Below, piece after piece: positions 34,138 to 41,251 of a stretch of 64,000 nucleotides of DNA (its first letter is position 1; every line of letters starts with the position of its first letter). This DNA comes from JBEDUK01 sp963781595 (lineage in GTDB: Bacteria > Actinomycetota > UBA4738): assembly GCA_963781595.1 (NCBI GenBank), contig CAWAGG010000006.1, forward strand, positions 2,790,001-2,854,000, in the 5' to 3' direction. The notes under the pieces are model-generated. The model was not told where the DNA came from and searched no databases. It saw nothing but the letters and a program-made list of their open reading frames with translations. The position numbers and the translations under genes are program-made.

Positions 34138-34312
34138 TTTCGCGCGCGGCCGAGCGGTATCCCGAGCACGTGAGCTTGGTGCCGATCGATCGCGATCGAC
34201 CGGGCTGTAGGGCAGGATCAGCGGCACCGTCCCTCGCAGCTTCCCGGCGAGGTAGGTCGTCAGCAAGCTCGCCTGGTCGAGAGCTCTCCGAAGCGTCAGG
34301 TCGCGCGAGACG
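34138..34312 (-). other. Coding-like scrap between two genes
   Basis: On the minus strand a 39-residue stretch at about 34185-34305 reads like protein (for example LRRALDQASLLTTYLAGKL). It has no start or stop of its own and no family I recognise. It may be the tail of a lost gene. Confidence 0.25.
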
Positions 34313-35050
34313 CTAGACCGCCGGCTTCTCCCAGACCGACACGTTCGCGCGGCTGTCGCTGGTGAACGGCTCGCGCCGCCAGCCGGCCCAGCGTTCCCGG
34401 AGCATCATCCCGGCCAGCTCGGCCATCAGGTCGAGTTCCGCGGGCCACACGTACCGGAACGGGATCGAGAGGCGTTCGACCTGCCCGTCGACGAGCCGGA
34501 AGTGATGGGACGTCAGTCCCTGCTCCGCGACGTCGTACTGGTCGAAGCTCCACCTCGTCTCGCCGACGTGGAACGCGCGGATCGTCTCGCCGGGTGGGAG
34601 CCGCTGCAGGTCCGGGACCATCACCTCGATGACGAAGCACCCACCGGGCTCGAGATGCGCCGCCGCGTTCCGGAAGCACGCGACCTGCTCGGCCTGGGTC
34701 GTCAGGTTCATGATCGTGTTGAAGACGAGGTACACGAGGGCGAAGGGACCCTCGACGGTGGTGGTCGCGATATCGCCGATCGTCACGTCGATCGTCTCAG
34801 CACCCGGCTTCGCGCGGAGCTTGGCGACCATCGCGTCCGACAGGTCGATCCCGCGCACGACGACGCCACGCTCGGCGAGGGGCAGCGCCACCCGTCCCGT
34901 CCCGATCGCGAACTCGAGCGCTCGGCCACCCCCCGCGAGGCCGGCGAGGAAGTCCACCGTCGGCTCGAGGGTGTCCTGCGCGTACATCTCTGCCGAGCTC
35001 GCGTCGTACGTCGCCGCGACCCGCTCGTCGAAGTACCCGCCGGGGTCCAC
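34313..35050 (-). CDS. Class I SAM-dependent methyltransferase
   Basis: A 245-residue Rossmann-fold methyltransferase. Motif I is LEFAIGTGRVALPLA (E-x-A-x-G-x-G), motif II contains VRGIDLSDAM, and the post-I and IV regions appear as VTIGDIATT and FALVYLVFNTIMNL. The LEPGGCFVIEV strand follows. The C-terminal half, with an all-beta insertion (SFDQYDVAEQGLTSHHFRLV), resembles enzymes annotated as small-molecule methyltransferases. The GTG at 35050 has TAGATT 8 bases upstream and no Shine-Dalgarno, so it is probably leaderless. The acceptor is unknown. Confidence 0.85.
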   Translation of the reverse strand: MDPGGYFDERVAATYDASSAEMYAQDTLEPTVDFLAGLAGGGRALEFAIGTGRVALPLAERGVVVRGIDLSDAMVAKLRAKPGAETIDVTIGDIATTTVEGPFALVYLVFNTIMNLTTQAEQVACFRNAAAHLEPGGCFVIEVMVPDLQRLPPGETIRAFHVGETRWSFDQYDVAEQGLTSHHFRLVDGQVERLSIPFRYVWPAELDLMAELAGMMLRERWAGWRREPFTSDSRANVSVWEKPAV

Positions 35051-35058
35051 GAACGGGC

Positions 35059-35064
35059 AATCTA
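35059..35064 (-). promoter_or_regulatory. Leaderless-type -10 box TAGATT of the methyltransferase gene
   Basis: On the minus strand TAGATT ends 8 bases before the GTG at 35050. Confidence 0.5.
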
Positions 35065-35124
35065 ACGGCGCGCGAGCGACGGAGCACCGTGGGACCCGAG
35101 ACCAGGCCCGGTCCCAGCCTCCAC

Positions 35125-35979
35125 TCAGGCAACCGCGCCGAGGAACTCCACCCAGCGACCGCGATCGACGAACCCGTAGTGCCCCGCCCCGGGCCAGACA
35201 TGGGCGGTCGCGTTAGGCAGCTCCTCGGCGACGCGCTTGGGCATCTCCGGGGAGATGATGTCGTCGGCGTCGCCGTAGAAGACGTCGAAGGGCTGGCGGA
35301 CGTCCGCCAGTTCGAAGCCCCAGTCCCAGAGCGCGAGGGTCATCTCGTAGGTGCCCTCACCCTCCTGTTCCATCCCCTGATCGAAGCTCGCCTCGAACAT
35401 CGCACGCTGCGCCGGGTCGTCGAGCATCGTCGACGCATCCGAAGGATCGTCCTCCGTCACCGACTCCACGTACGACGGAACGTCCTTCAAGACCTTCTTC
35501 GATGCGCTCTTGTCCGCCCACCGCAGGAGGTGGTGGAGGCGATGGATCTTGGCGATCTGCTTGAGGTCCTTCATCACGAGCTGTTTGCGCATGAACGGAT
35601 CGTCGAAGTCCCCGACCGGCGAGGCCAATACCCCCTTCGTTACCCGATCGGGGAAGTGGTAGGCGATCGCCAGCGCGTGGGGCCCGCCCCCCGAATGCCC
35701 CGCGACCGCGAATCCATCGATGCCGAGGTGATCGACCAGTTCCTCGACGTCGGCCCCCCAGTCCACCATCCTCCTGCCGCGTTTCGGCGACGAACCGCCG
35801 ACGCCGGGCTGGTCCGGCGCGATCACCCGGACGCCGAGGGAGCGGGTCAGCGCGTCGTCGGGGTTGCGGATCAACCGCGAGTCGCCGAACCCATGGGTGA
35901 AGACCACCGGCCTGCCCTCAGGATCCCCGTAGTCCTCGAACGCCAGCGTGCGACCGTCGGCGAGCGTCATCGTCAGCAT
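35125..35979 (-). CDS. Alpha/beta hydrolase
   Basis: A 284-residue alpha/beta hydrolase. The oxyanion region is VVFTHGFGDSRL, the nucleophile Ser96 is in AVAGHSGGGPHAL, the acid in VFYGDADDIIS and the catalytic His in WPGAGHYGFVD. A helical cap lies between about 130 and 220. The ATG at 35979 follows GGGGGAGG by six bases; in-frame frames further upstream are not supported. Substrate is not predictable. It belongs to the same broad superfamily as the gene at 33291 and the N-terminal halves of the fusions at 46-54 kb, but is a separate lineage as far as the motifs show. Confidence 0.82.
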   Translation of the reverse strand: MLTMTLADGRTLAFEDYGDPEGRPVVFTHGFGDSRLIRNPDDALTRSLGVRVIAPDQPGVGGSSPKRGRRMVDWGADVEELVDHLGIDGFAVAGHSGGGPHALAIAYHFPDRVTKGVLASPVGDFDDPFMRKQLVMKDLKQIAKIHRLHHLLRWADKSASKKVLKDVPSYVESVTEDDPSDASTMLDDPAQRAMFEASFDQGMEQEGEGTYEMTLALWDWGFELADVRQPFDVFYGDADDIISPEMPKRVAEELPNATAHVWPGAGHYGFVDRGRWVEFLGAVA

Positions 35980-36104
35980 GTGCGTCCTCCCCCGATCGTC
36001 CGTCTCCCGACGGGTCGCCGGCCTGATCCACGTACCCGGACGAGCCATCCAGGAAACATGCGCGGACGCGCGCCCTGTCGGTTCACCGCTCCGCTTCGGT
36101 GAAC
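35980..36104. other. Upstream region of the hydrolase gene
   Basis: Apart from the Shine-Dalgarno of the minus-strand hydrolase I see no promoter hexamer of quality and no reading frame here. The next 200 bases hold a gene remnant. Confidence 0.4.
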
Positions 36105-36225
36105 GCCGTCCAGCAAGCATATGCCGAGGCCGGACGGCACGCACGCCCCGCCGAACAGCGAGACGAGCATCGCGAGCGTGTGGGCCGAACCCAGCCTCTT
36201 CAGGGGCTCCGGGCCGAGGATCCGG
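36105..36225 (-). pseudogene. C-terminal remnant of a paralog of the HELGH membrane protein
   Basis: On the minus strand this stretch reads RILGPEPLKRLGSAHTLAML followed by VSLFGGACVPSGLGICLLDG. It aligns with TILGPEHLNMLGSAHAIAAV and the following hydrophobic helix of the intact protein encoded at 38245-38844. DNA similarity is also plain between 36181-36222 and 38396-38440. No start, no HELGH segment and no downstream tail remain. It is therefore a leftover of a second copy, lost except for about 40 codons of the last transmembrane region. Confidence 0.65.
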
Positions 36226-36304
36226 TGCGTTGCGATCGGTCGGCCCGTAGGGGCGAGGTCCGTTCGCCCGATGGACCGGCGACATCCCACGGGAGGTGAG
36301 GAGC

Positions 36305-36792
36305 ATGCTCGAGGCGATGAGCCCTTCGTCCGCAACCTCATCTTCACCATCCTCGTGCCAGGGCTGGGGGCCGTCTGCGTGCCCTGGTGGATCCTCACCC
36401 GCTCCGCCGCTCCGGCCGAACCGACCGCGTGGCTCGGCGTCGCCGTCATCGGCGTGGGTGCGCTGCTGTACCGCTGGTGCGTCTGGATGTTCGCCGTCGT
36501 GGGACGGGGCACCCCCGGTCCGTGGGATGCGCCGCGGGGGTCGTCTCCGTCGGGCCCTATCGGTGGGTGCGCAACCCGATCTACCTCGCCGCGCTCATCG
36601 TGGTCTTGGGTGAGGCATGGCTCTTCCTCTCGCTGCCGCTCATGGTCTACGCGGGCGCGATGGCGATCGCGTTCCACCTGTTCGTGATCGGTTACGAGGA
36701 GCGCACCCTGCCGTCGGCGCTTCGGCGATGCCTACCTCGCGTACGTGGGGGCGGTCCCGCGCTGGATCCCGCGCAGGCCCCGGCAGGGATGA
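36305..36792 (+). pseudogene. Isoprenylcysteine carboxyl methyltransferase-like gene, frameshifted
   Basis: An ATG at 36305 with GGGAGGTGAGG upstream opens a small polytopic methyltransferase of the ICMT/PEMT family, but three frame changes are needed to read it. The first few codons shift into FVRNLIFTILVPGLGAV. A second shift at the G-run near 36540 leads to VVSVGPYRWVRNPIYLA, the SAM-binding signature of the family. A third near 36712 restores RRFGDAYLAYVGAVPRW and a TGA at 36790. Rebuilt length is about 160 residues, normal for the family. Either real decay or indel errors could explain it; the neighbouring transposase remnant favours decay. Confidence 0.6.
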
Positions 36793-36881
36793 GCCGCACG
36801 GCCCCGTCCGAACCTGCGTCGAGATCACCGCCCGCCGGAGCCTACGGGCTAGACTCGCCCGTCAGTGTCAAGCTGGCTGGT

Positions 36882-37020
36882 GTCCGAGGGGTTGGCTCCT
36901 AGACTCCGTGCTCTTCGTGAGCATCACGGCTTCTGCCGCCCCTCGGACGTAGAAGACCGGCCGGCGTGGCTTGATAGGAGCGTGGCATCGCCCCCACTGA
37001 GGTGTGCCCGCCGACCGGTC
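36882..37020 (+). ncRNA. Candidate bridge RNA-like locus of the IS110 element
   Basis: Two consecutive stem-loops lie in the non-coding region directly upstream of the transposase. Stem 1 pairs GTCCGAGGGG (36882-36891) with CCCCTCGGAC (36939-36948), with inner helices CCGT/ACGG and GCTC/GAGC. Stem 2 pairs GACCGGCCGGCG (36955-36966) with CGCCGACCGGTC (37009-37020) with one mismatch. Loop 1 contains GCTCCTA (36895-36901) and loop 2 TAGGAGC (36975-36981), one in each orientation relative to TAGGAGC at the element's right end (37719-37725). Bridge RNAs of IS110 elements have a target-binding and a donor-binding loop with this kind of layout. Assignment is by structure and position only. Confidence 0.45.
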
Positions 37021-37047
37021 TCCGTCCTACGAGGAGGAGGGTACCGG

Positions 37048-37716
37048 ATGGTGATCTTCGGGATCGATGCGCATAAGCGCACCCACACGGTGGTGGCGAT
37101 CGACGAGGCGGGGCGTGAGCTTGGCCAGAAGACCACGACGGCCACGACGACCGAGGCGCACCTGGATCTGGTCCGGTGGGCCGATCGGTTCGGATCCGAG
37201 CGCCGCTTCGCCGTCGAGGATTGCCGGCACTGTCCCGGCGCCTGGAGGCCGACCTGCTGGCCGCGGGTGAAGAGATCGTCCGGGTCCCGCCCAAGCTGAT
37301 GGCCCATGCCCGGGATGCGGCACGGACCTACGGCAAGTCCGATCCGATCGATGCCCTCGCGGTGGCCCGGGCGGCGCTACGACGAGGTCGCCGACATCCG
37401 TCGGTTCCGATCCAAGGATGCCTTCGCTCGGCACAACGGCACCGCGCCGCTGCCCGTATGGTCTTCCAACCGCGTTCGCCACCGGCTCTCGCGGACCGGC
37501 AACCGCCAGCTCAACGCCGCGATCCACCGGATCGCGGTCACGCAGATGCGGATCCATCATGACGCGAAGAGCTACCTGGCCCGCAGGATGACGATGGGCA
37601 ACACCAAGACCGAAGCGCTCCGGGCGCTCAAGCGCAAGCTCTCCGACGTCGTCTACCGAGCCCTCCTTGCCGACGCTGCACCCGGCTTCGCAGCTTCCCT
37701 CGGCGAGGCGGCTTGA
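37048..37716 (+). pseudogene. IS110-family transposase, internally deleted and frameshifted
   Basis: The N-terminal DEDD (RuvC-like) domain begins at the ATG at 37048 behind GAGGAGGAGG: MVIFGIDAHKRTHTVVAIDE with the first catalytic Asp, then FAVEDCRH. A missing base near 37230 shifts the frame to SRRLEADLLAAGEEIVRVPP and GKSDPIDALAVARAAL. There the middle of the protein, including the coiled linker, is absent. The frame changes again at about 37378 into the C-terminal Tnp domain: DEVADIRRFRSKDAFARHNG with the catalytic Ser region PVWSSNRVRHRLSRTGNRQL. The protein would be inactive. Family identity is clear from both halves. Confidence 0.8.
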
Positions 37717-37730
37717 CATAGGAGCAAGCC

Positions 37731-38243
37731 GTGGCGGTCCTGGTGATCCGCGCGATCCTCGAAGGCCTCTCGTCGGCGGGCGTGCGGTTCGTCCTCACCG
37801 GTTCGGTCGCCGCGAAGGCCTACGGCGCTCCCGTGGAGCCCCGGGACCTCGACATCGCGCCGGACCTGAGCGCCGAGAACCTGGAGCTCCTCGCGGGCCT
37901 CCTCTCGGCGTGGCGGGCGACACCGCACTTCGACCCCGCGTGGGAGGACGGCATGACCGCGGACGAACGGGCGGCGTGGACGCCCGACCCACCCACGCCC
38001 GGGCACCTCGACCATCTGTTCGAGACGGACCTCGGGCTGTTCGACGTCGTCCCGTGGCGGTCCGGCTGGTACCTGGACCTGGTGGCGAGGGCTCAGGAGC
38101 TACGCGCCGACGGGCTCACGATCGCGGTCGCGCACGTCGACGACCTCATCGCGACGATGAGGCCCGACAAGCCGAAGCACGCGACGCGGCTCCAGTACCT
38201 GGAAGGGGCTCGCGTCGCCGCGCGGCTGGCACCGCCCTGGTGA
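37731..38243 (+). CDS. Nucleotidyltransferase-fold protein
   Basis: A 170-residue protein with the pol-beta-type nucleotidyltransferase signature: GSVAAKAYG (24-32) followed by RDLDIA with Asp39 and Asp41 as metal ligands. This is the minimal fold seen in AbiEii-, MNT- and DUF-type proteins. The third acidic position and any partner HEPN or antitoxin gene are not evident, so a toxin role is not supported. The GTG start at 37731 is preceded by AGGAG at 37720-37724, which belongs to the right end of the IS110 remnant. Translation of this gene therefore seems to depend on insertion-element sequence. It converges with the HELGH membrane gene, with two bases between the stops. Confidence 0.7.
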   Translation: MAVLVIRAILEGLSSAGVRFVLTGSVAAKAYGAPVEPRDLDIAPDLSAENLELLAGLLSAWRATPHFDPAWEDGMTADERAAWTPDPPTPGHLDHLFETDLGLFDVVPWRSGWYLDLVARAQELRADGLTIAVAHVDDLIATMRPDKPKHATRLQYLEGARVAARLAPPW

Positions 38244-38244
38244 C

Positions 38245-38844
38245 TCACCGCCACATCTCGTCCGCGTCGACGGGCTTCGCGTGGACCGCGGGCGCGTTCG
38301 TCCCGGCGGCCGTCGCCGCGACCCAGCAGCACACGGCGAAGCCCGTCAGGAGACAAAGCAGTCCGAACGCCTTCACGACGGCTGCGATCGCATGGGCCGA
38401 ACCGAGCATGTTCAGGTGCTCCGGTCCGAGGATCGTTGCCCAGTCGTGGAGACCGCCGATCAGCGGGAGCACCTGGTACGGCGCGTCGGCGATGTACAGC
38501 GAGACGTTCTGCGCCGAGGTCCCGGCCCACGCCAGGCACAGGCCGGCGCCGACCGGGTCGCGGACGATCCAGAGGAAGTACGCGGCGAGCCCCAGCGGCA
38601 CGGCGACCTGCGCGACCGATCCCATCGCGAAGTAGACGACCCGCGGCGCCCACATCGTGAGCATGTGCCCGAGCTCGTGGAACCCCAGGTCCACCAGGCT
38701 CAGGAGCGGGACCCGCGTTCCCCGGATGAACGCGAACCAGCCGAGGACCAGGCACGCGAGCGCGCCGGCCGCTCCCTGGATCGCGCGCACCGGGACTCCT
38801 CCGACGGTGCGCGGGCGGGGGGCTTCGACCTGCGGTTCGAACAT
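38245..38844 (-). CDS. Membrane protein with HELGH zinc-protease motif
   Basis: A 199-residue polytopic protein with about five hydrophobic segments. The first extended helix is followed by DLGFHELGHML, an HExxH zinc motif (His56, Glu57, His60) at a membrane-proximal position as in site-2-protease (M50-like) families. The third ligand, normally an Asp or His far downstream, could be His133 or Asp134 (LHDW), but I cannot confirm it. The protein lacks PDZ or CBS parts. Function is unknown; intramembrane proteolysis is possible. A C-terminal scrap of a paralog lies at 36105-36225, so the gene was once duplicated. It is divergent from the next gene at 38906. Confidence 0.65.
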   Translation of the reverse strand: MFEPQVEAPRPRTVGGVPVRAIQGAAGALACLVLGWFAFIRGTRVPLLSLVDLGFHELGHMLTMWAPRVVYFAMGSVAQVAVPLGLAAYFLWIVRDPVGAGLCLAWAGTSAQNVSLYIADAPYQVLPLIGGLHDWATILGPEHLNMLGSAHAIAAVVKAFGLLCLLTGFAVCCWVAATAAGTNAPAVHAKPVDADEMWR

Positions 38845-38890
38845 CGCATCCGAGCCATCGGGACCGGCGCGCCGCCACCTGAGCCCGGAC

Positions 38891-38896
38891 TATCGT
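38891..38896 (+). promoter_or_regulatory. Leaderless-type -10 box TATCGT
   Basis: TATCGT ends 9 bases before the ATG at 38906, with no Shine-Dalgarno. Confidence 0.5.
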
Positions 38897-38905
38897 GGCC
38901 GCGGC

Positions 38906-39505
38906 ATGCTGTTCGAACGGCGTTTCTGGCCAGGCCTCGCGGACGGGACGATCACCGTGGCGTTCCGACGATGGAAGCGGCCGCACGCCAAGGTCGGGAC
39001 GAAGGTGCGCACCCCGGCGGGCGTGCTGGAGGTCGACGGGGTCGACGTCGTCACGGAGGACGCGATCGACGGCGCCGACGCCGGGCGTGCCGGGTTCGGC
39101 TCGAGGGATGAGCTCGTCGCCGAGCTGGACCGGTACGAGGGAGCGATCCACCGGGTCGCGTTCCACTTCGCCGGGCCGGACCCACGGGCGGCGCTCCGCG
39201 AGCGGGTCGACCTCAGCGATGACGACCTCGAACGGATCGCCGGGCGCCTCGCGCGCATGGACCGGACGAGCCGGCACGGACCGTGGACGGTTGCCACGCT
39301 CAGCCTGATCGCCGTTCGGCCCCAGACGCGGGCCGCCGACCTCGCGGCGAGCGTCGGCCGGGAGACGCTGCCGTTCAAGACGGACGTGAGGAAGCTGAAG
39401 GAGCTCGGCTTGACGGAGAGCCTCGAGACCGGGTACCGGCTCTCCCGGCGCGGCCGCGTGGTCCTCACGCACGTCGAAGGTCGGCCGGGCAGGCTCCCGG
39501 CGTGA
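38906..39505 (+). CDS. ASCH/PUA-like domain protein with helical C-terminus
   Basis: A 199-residue protein. The first 90 residues resemble an ASCH/PUA-like barrel: FWPGLADGTITVAFRRWKRP, followed by KVRTPAGVLEVDGVDVV, the pattern of proteins that bind RNA or modified nucleotides. The C-terminal 80 residues look like a winged helix: LAASVGRETLPFKTDVRKLK then LGLTESLETGYRLSRRGRVV. The combination suggests a nucleic-acid-binding regulator, but no named family can be given with confidence. The ATG at 38906 is set by the TATCGT just upstream; longer frames are not supported. A separate promoter follows it for the glycosyltransferase. Confidence 0.65.
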   Translation: MLFERRFWPGLADGTITVAFRRWKRPHAKVGTKVRTPAGVLEVDGVDVVTEDAIDGADAGRAGFGSRDELVAELDRYEGAIHRVAFHFAGPDPRAALRERVDLSDDDLERIAGRLARMDRTSRHGPWTVATLSLIAVRPQTRAADLAASVGRETLPFKTDVRKLKELGLTESLETGYRLSRRGRVVLTHVEGRPGRLPA

Positions 39506-39518
39506 GTGGACGGCGGGC

Positions 39519-39524
39519 TACGAT
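39519..39524 (+). promoter_or_regulatory. Leaderless-type -10 box TACGAT of the glycosyltransferase gene
   Basis: TACGAT ends 10 bases before the ATG at 39535. Confidence 0.45.
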
Positions 39525-39534
39525 ACGCGCCGCG

Positions 39535-40848
39535 ATGGCCGGCGACGCGAAGACGATCGTGTTCTTCCCGGAGGGGGCGTTCGGCCCGACGAACAACTGC
39601 GTCGGGATCGGACAGGTGCTCAAGCGTCGCGGCCACCGGGTCGTGTTCGTCGTCGAGGAGTCGTTCGCCGGCACGCTCGAGGCGAAGGGGTTCGAAGAGG
39701 CCCTGATGCGCCTCGGTCCCCCGCCGGAGGTGCCCGAGGTACCCGGGCAGTTCTGGAAGGACTTCATCCGCGACACCGCGCCGGTGTTCCGCCAGCCGAC
39801 GATCGACCAGCTGGGGGCGTTCCTCCAGCCGACGTGGCAGGCACTGATCGACGGTTCGACGTACGTCGAGCCACGCCTCAAGGAGATCTTCGCCGACGTC
39901 CGAGCCGACGTGATCGTGCAGGACAACGTCGTCGCGTTCCCGGCGGTCGCGACGGCGGACGTGCCGTGGGTCCGGATCATGTCCTGCAACCCGCTCGAGA
40001 TGCCCGACCCCGACCTTCCGCCGGTGTTCTCCGGGTACTCGCTCGACGAACGGACGGCCTGGCCGGACTTCGAAGCCGAACGCGACCGCACCCACCGCGA
40101 GATGTGGCAGGCGTTCGACGCGTTCGTCCGCGGCGCGGGCGGGCCGAGCCTGCCCGATCTGGGGTTCATGTTCGATTCGCCGTTCCTGAACCTGTCGCTG
40201 TATCCGAAGGAAGCCGACTACGCACGCGCCGACGCGCTGGCGCCGACCTGGCACCGGCTGGACTCGTGTGTCCGCGGCACCGACCCCGAGTTCGACTGGC
40301 CGCAAGGGTTCGAACCCGACCGGACGAACGCTGACCCGCTCGTGTATCTCTCGCTCGGCTCGCTGGGTTCGGCGGACGTCGACCTGATGCGACGGCTCGT
40401 CGGCATGCTGGCCGACGCGCCGTACCGCGTGATCGTGAGCAAGGGTCCGCAGGCCGACCGGTTCGACCTGGCGCCGAACATGTGGGGCGAGGAGTTCGTC
40501 CCGCAGACGCGGATCCTCCCGCACGCGGACGTCGTGATCACGCACGGAGGAAACAACACGGTGACCGAGTGCTTCGACGCCGGCGTGCCCATGGTCGTGC
40601 TGCCGCTGTTCTGGGACCAGTACGACAATGCGCAGCGGGTCGGCGACCTCGGGTTCGGCCGGCGACTGGACACGTACCGATGCACGCGCGAAGAGCTCAC
40701 GGGCGCCATCGACGGGTTGCTGGCGGACCGCGATCTCCAGGTGCGGATGCGCGCGATCGCCGACAGGCTCCAGGCCCGGCCCGGGACCATCGAGGCGGCG
40801 GATCTGATCCAACGGCTCACCGTGACGCGTGAGCCCGTCACGAGATAG
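39535..40848 (+). CDS. GT1 (macrolide-type) glycosyltransferase
   Basis: A 437-residue GT-B-fold enzyme of the UDP-glycosyltransferase/MGT group. The N-terminal acceptor domain starts TIVFFPEGAFGPTNNCVGIG. The C-terminal nucleotide-sugar domain has VYLSLGSLGS, the FVPQTRILPHADVVITHGG block and HGGNNTVTECFDAGVPMVVL, which carries the diphosphate-binding His and acidic residue, then PLFWDQYDNAQRV. Such enzymes glucosylate lipids or small molecules in the cytoplasm. No polyketide or lipid genes are adjacent. A SnoaL-like gene starts 16 bases downstream and may be co-transcribed. It is a different lineage from the GT halves of the fusions at 46-54 kb. Confidence 0.88.
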   Translation: MAGDAKTIVFFPEGAFGPTNNCVGIGQVLKRRGHRVVFVVEESFAGTLEAKGFEEALMRLGPPPEVPEVPGQFWKDFIRDTAPVFRQPTIDQLGAFLQPTWQALIDGSTYVEPRLKEIFADVRADVIVQDNVVAFPAVATADVPWVRIMSCNPLEMPDPDLPPVFSGYSLDERTAWPDFEAERDRTHREMWQAFDAFVRGAGGPSLPDLGFMFDSPFLNLSLYPKEADYARADALAPTWHRLDSCVRGTDPEFDWPQGFEPDRTNADPLVYLSLGSLGSADVDLMRRLVGMLADAPYRVIVSKGPQADRFDLAPNMWGEEFVPQTRILPHADVVITHGGNNTVTECFDAGVPMVVLPLFWDQYDNAQRVGDLGFGRRLDTYRCTREELTGAIDGLLADRDLQVRMRAIADRLQARPGTIEAADLIQRLTVTREPVTR

Positions 40849-40864
40849 TCAAGGAGGCTGACGA

Positions 40865-41251
40865 ATGTCGATCGATCTGGCGTCGGTGCAGGACTGGCTC
40901 GACCGGTACATCCTGGCGTGGGAGTCGCTCGATCCTGACGCGATCGCTGCGCTCTTCACCGATACGGTGACGTACTACGCCGAACCCTACGCGACCGCGT
41001 ACCGCACCCGCCGGCAGGTCGTCGATGCCTGGCGCGCGAACCCCGACCGGCCGGGCTCGTGGCGCGCCGGCTACGCCGCGCAGCTGGTCGACGGCGACCG
41101 CGCAGTGGCCACGGGCCGGAGCACGTACTTCGCCGAGGACGGCACCCTCCGCAAGGTGTTCCACAACGTGTTCCTCCTGACGTTCGGCGACCAAGGTAAG
41201 TGCGTGGAGTACCGCGAGTGGTACATGGCCGAACCGAAGGAGGAGGCGTGA
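40865..41251 (+). CDS. SnoaL-like domain protein
   Basis: A 128-residue alpha+beta barrel of the NTF2/SnoaL superfamily. The pattern LDRYILAWESLDPDAIAALF then TVTYYAEPYA, a central beta region, and VFHNVFLLTFGDQGKCVEYR near the end is typical. Catalytic identity cannot be read from this fold, whose members include cyclases, isomerases and non-enzymes. CAAGGAGG lies 7 bases before the ATG. The stop overlaps the next gene by GTGA, so it is co-translated with the saccharopine-dehydrogenase-like enzyme; a two-protein pathway step is likely. Confidence 0.8.
   Translation: MSIDLASVQDWLDRYILAWESLDPDAIAALFTDTVTYYAEPYATAYRTRRQVVDAWRANPDRPGSWRAGYAAQLVDGDRAVATGRSTYFAEDGTLRKVFHNVFLLTFGDQGKCVEYREWYMAEPKEEA

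Larger units (their letters stand above)
36882..37726 (+). mobile_element. Truncated IS110-family insertion sequence
   Basis: The element comprises the two-stem non-coding left part, a transposase with an internal deletion, and a right end around CTTGACATAGGAGC just at the transposase stop. It is about 850 bases, against about 1.4-1.5 kb for intact members. The exact left boundary is not visible because IS110 elements lack terminal inverted repeats and target duplications. Confidence 0.6.

Noticed and set aside
37731..38243. AbiE or MNT-HEPN type toxin-antitoxin module
   Set aside because: Only the nucleotidyltransferase-fold protein is present; no HEPN or antitoxin gene lies next to it.
40300..40325. 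A GGTTCGAAC stretch resembling a tRNA T-arm
   Set aside because: It is inside the glycosyltransferase coding sequence and no acceptor or anticodon stem can be formed around it.
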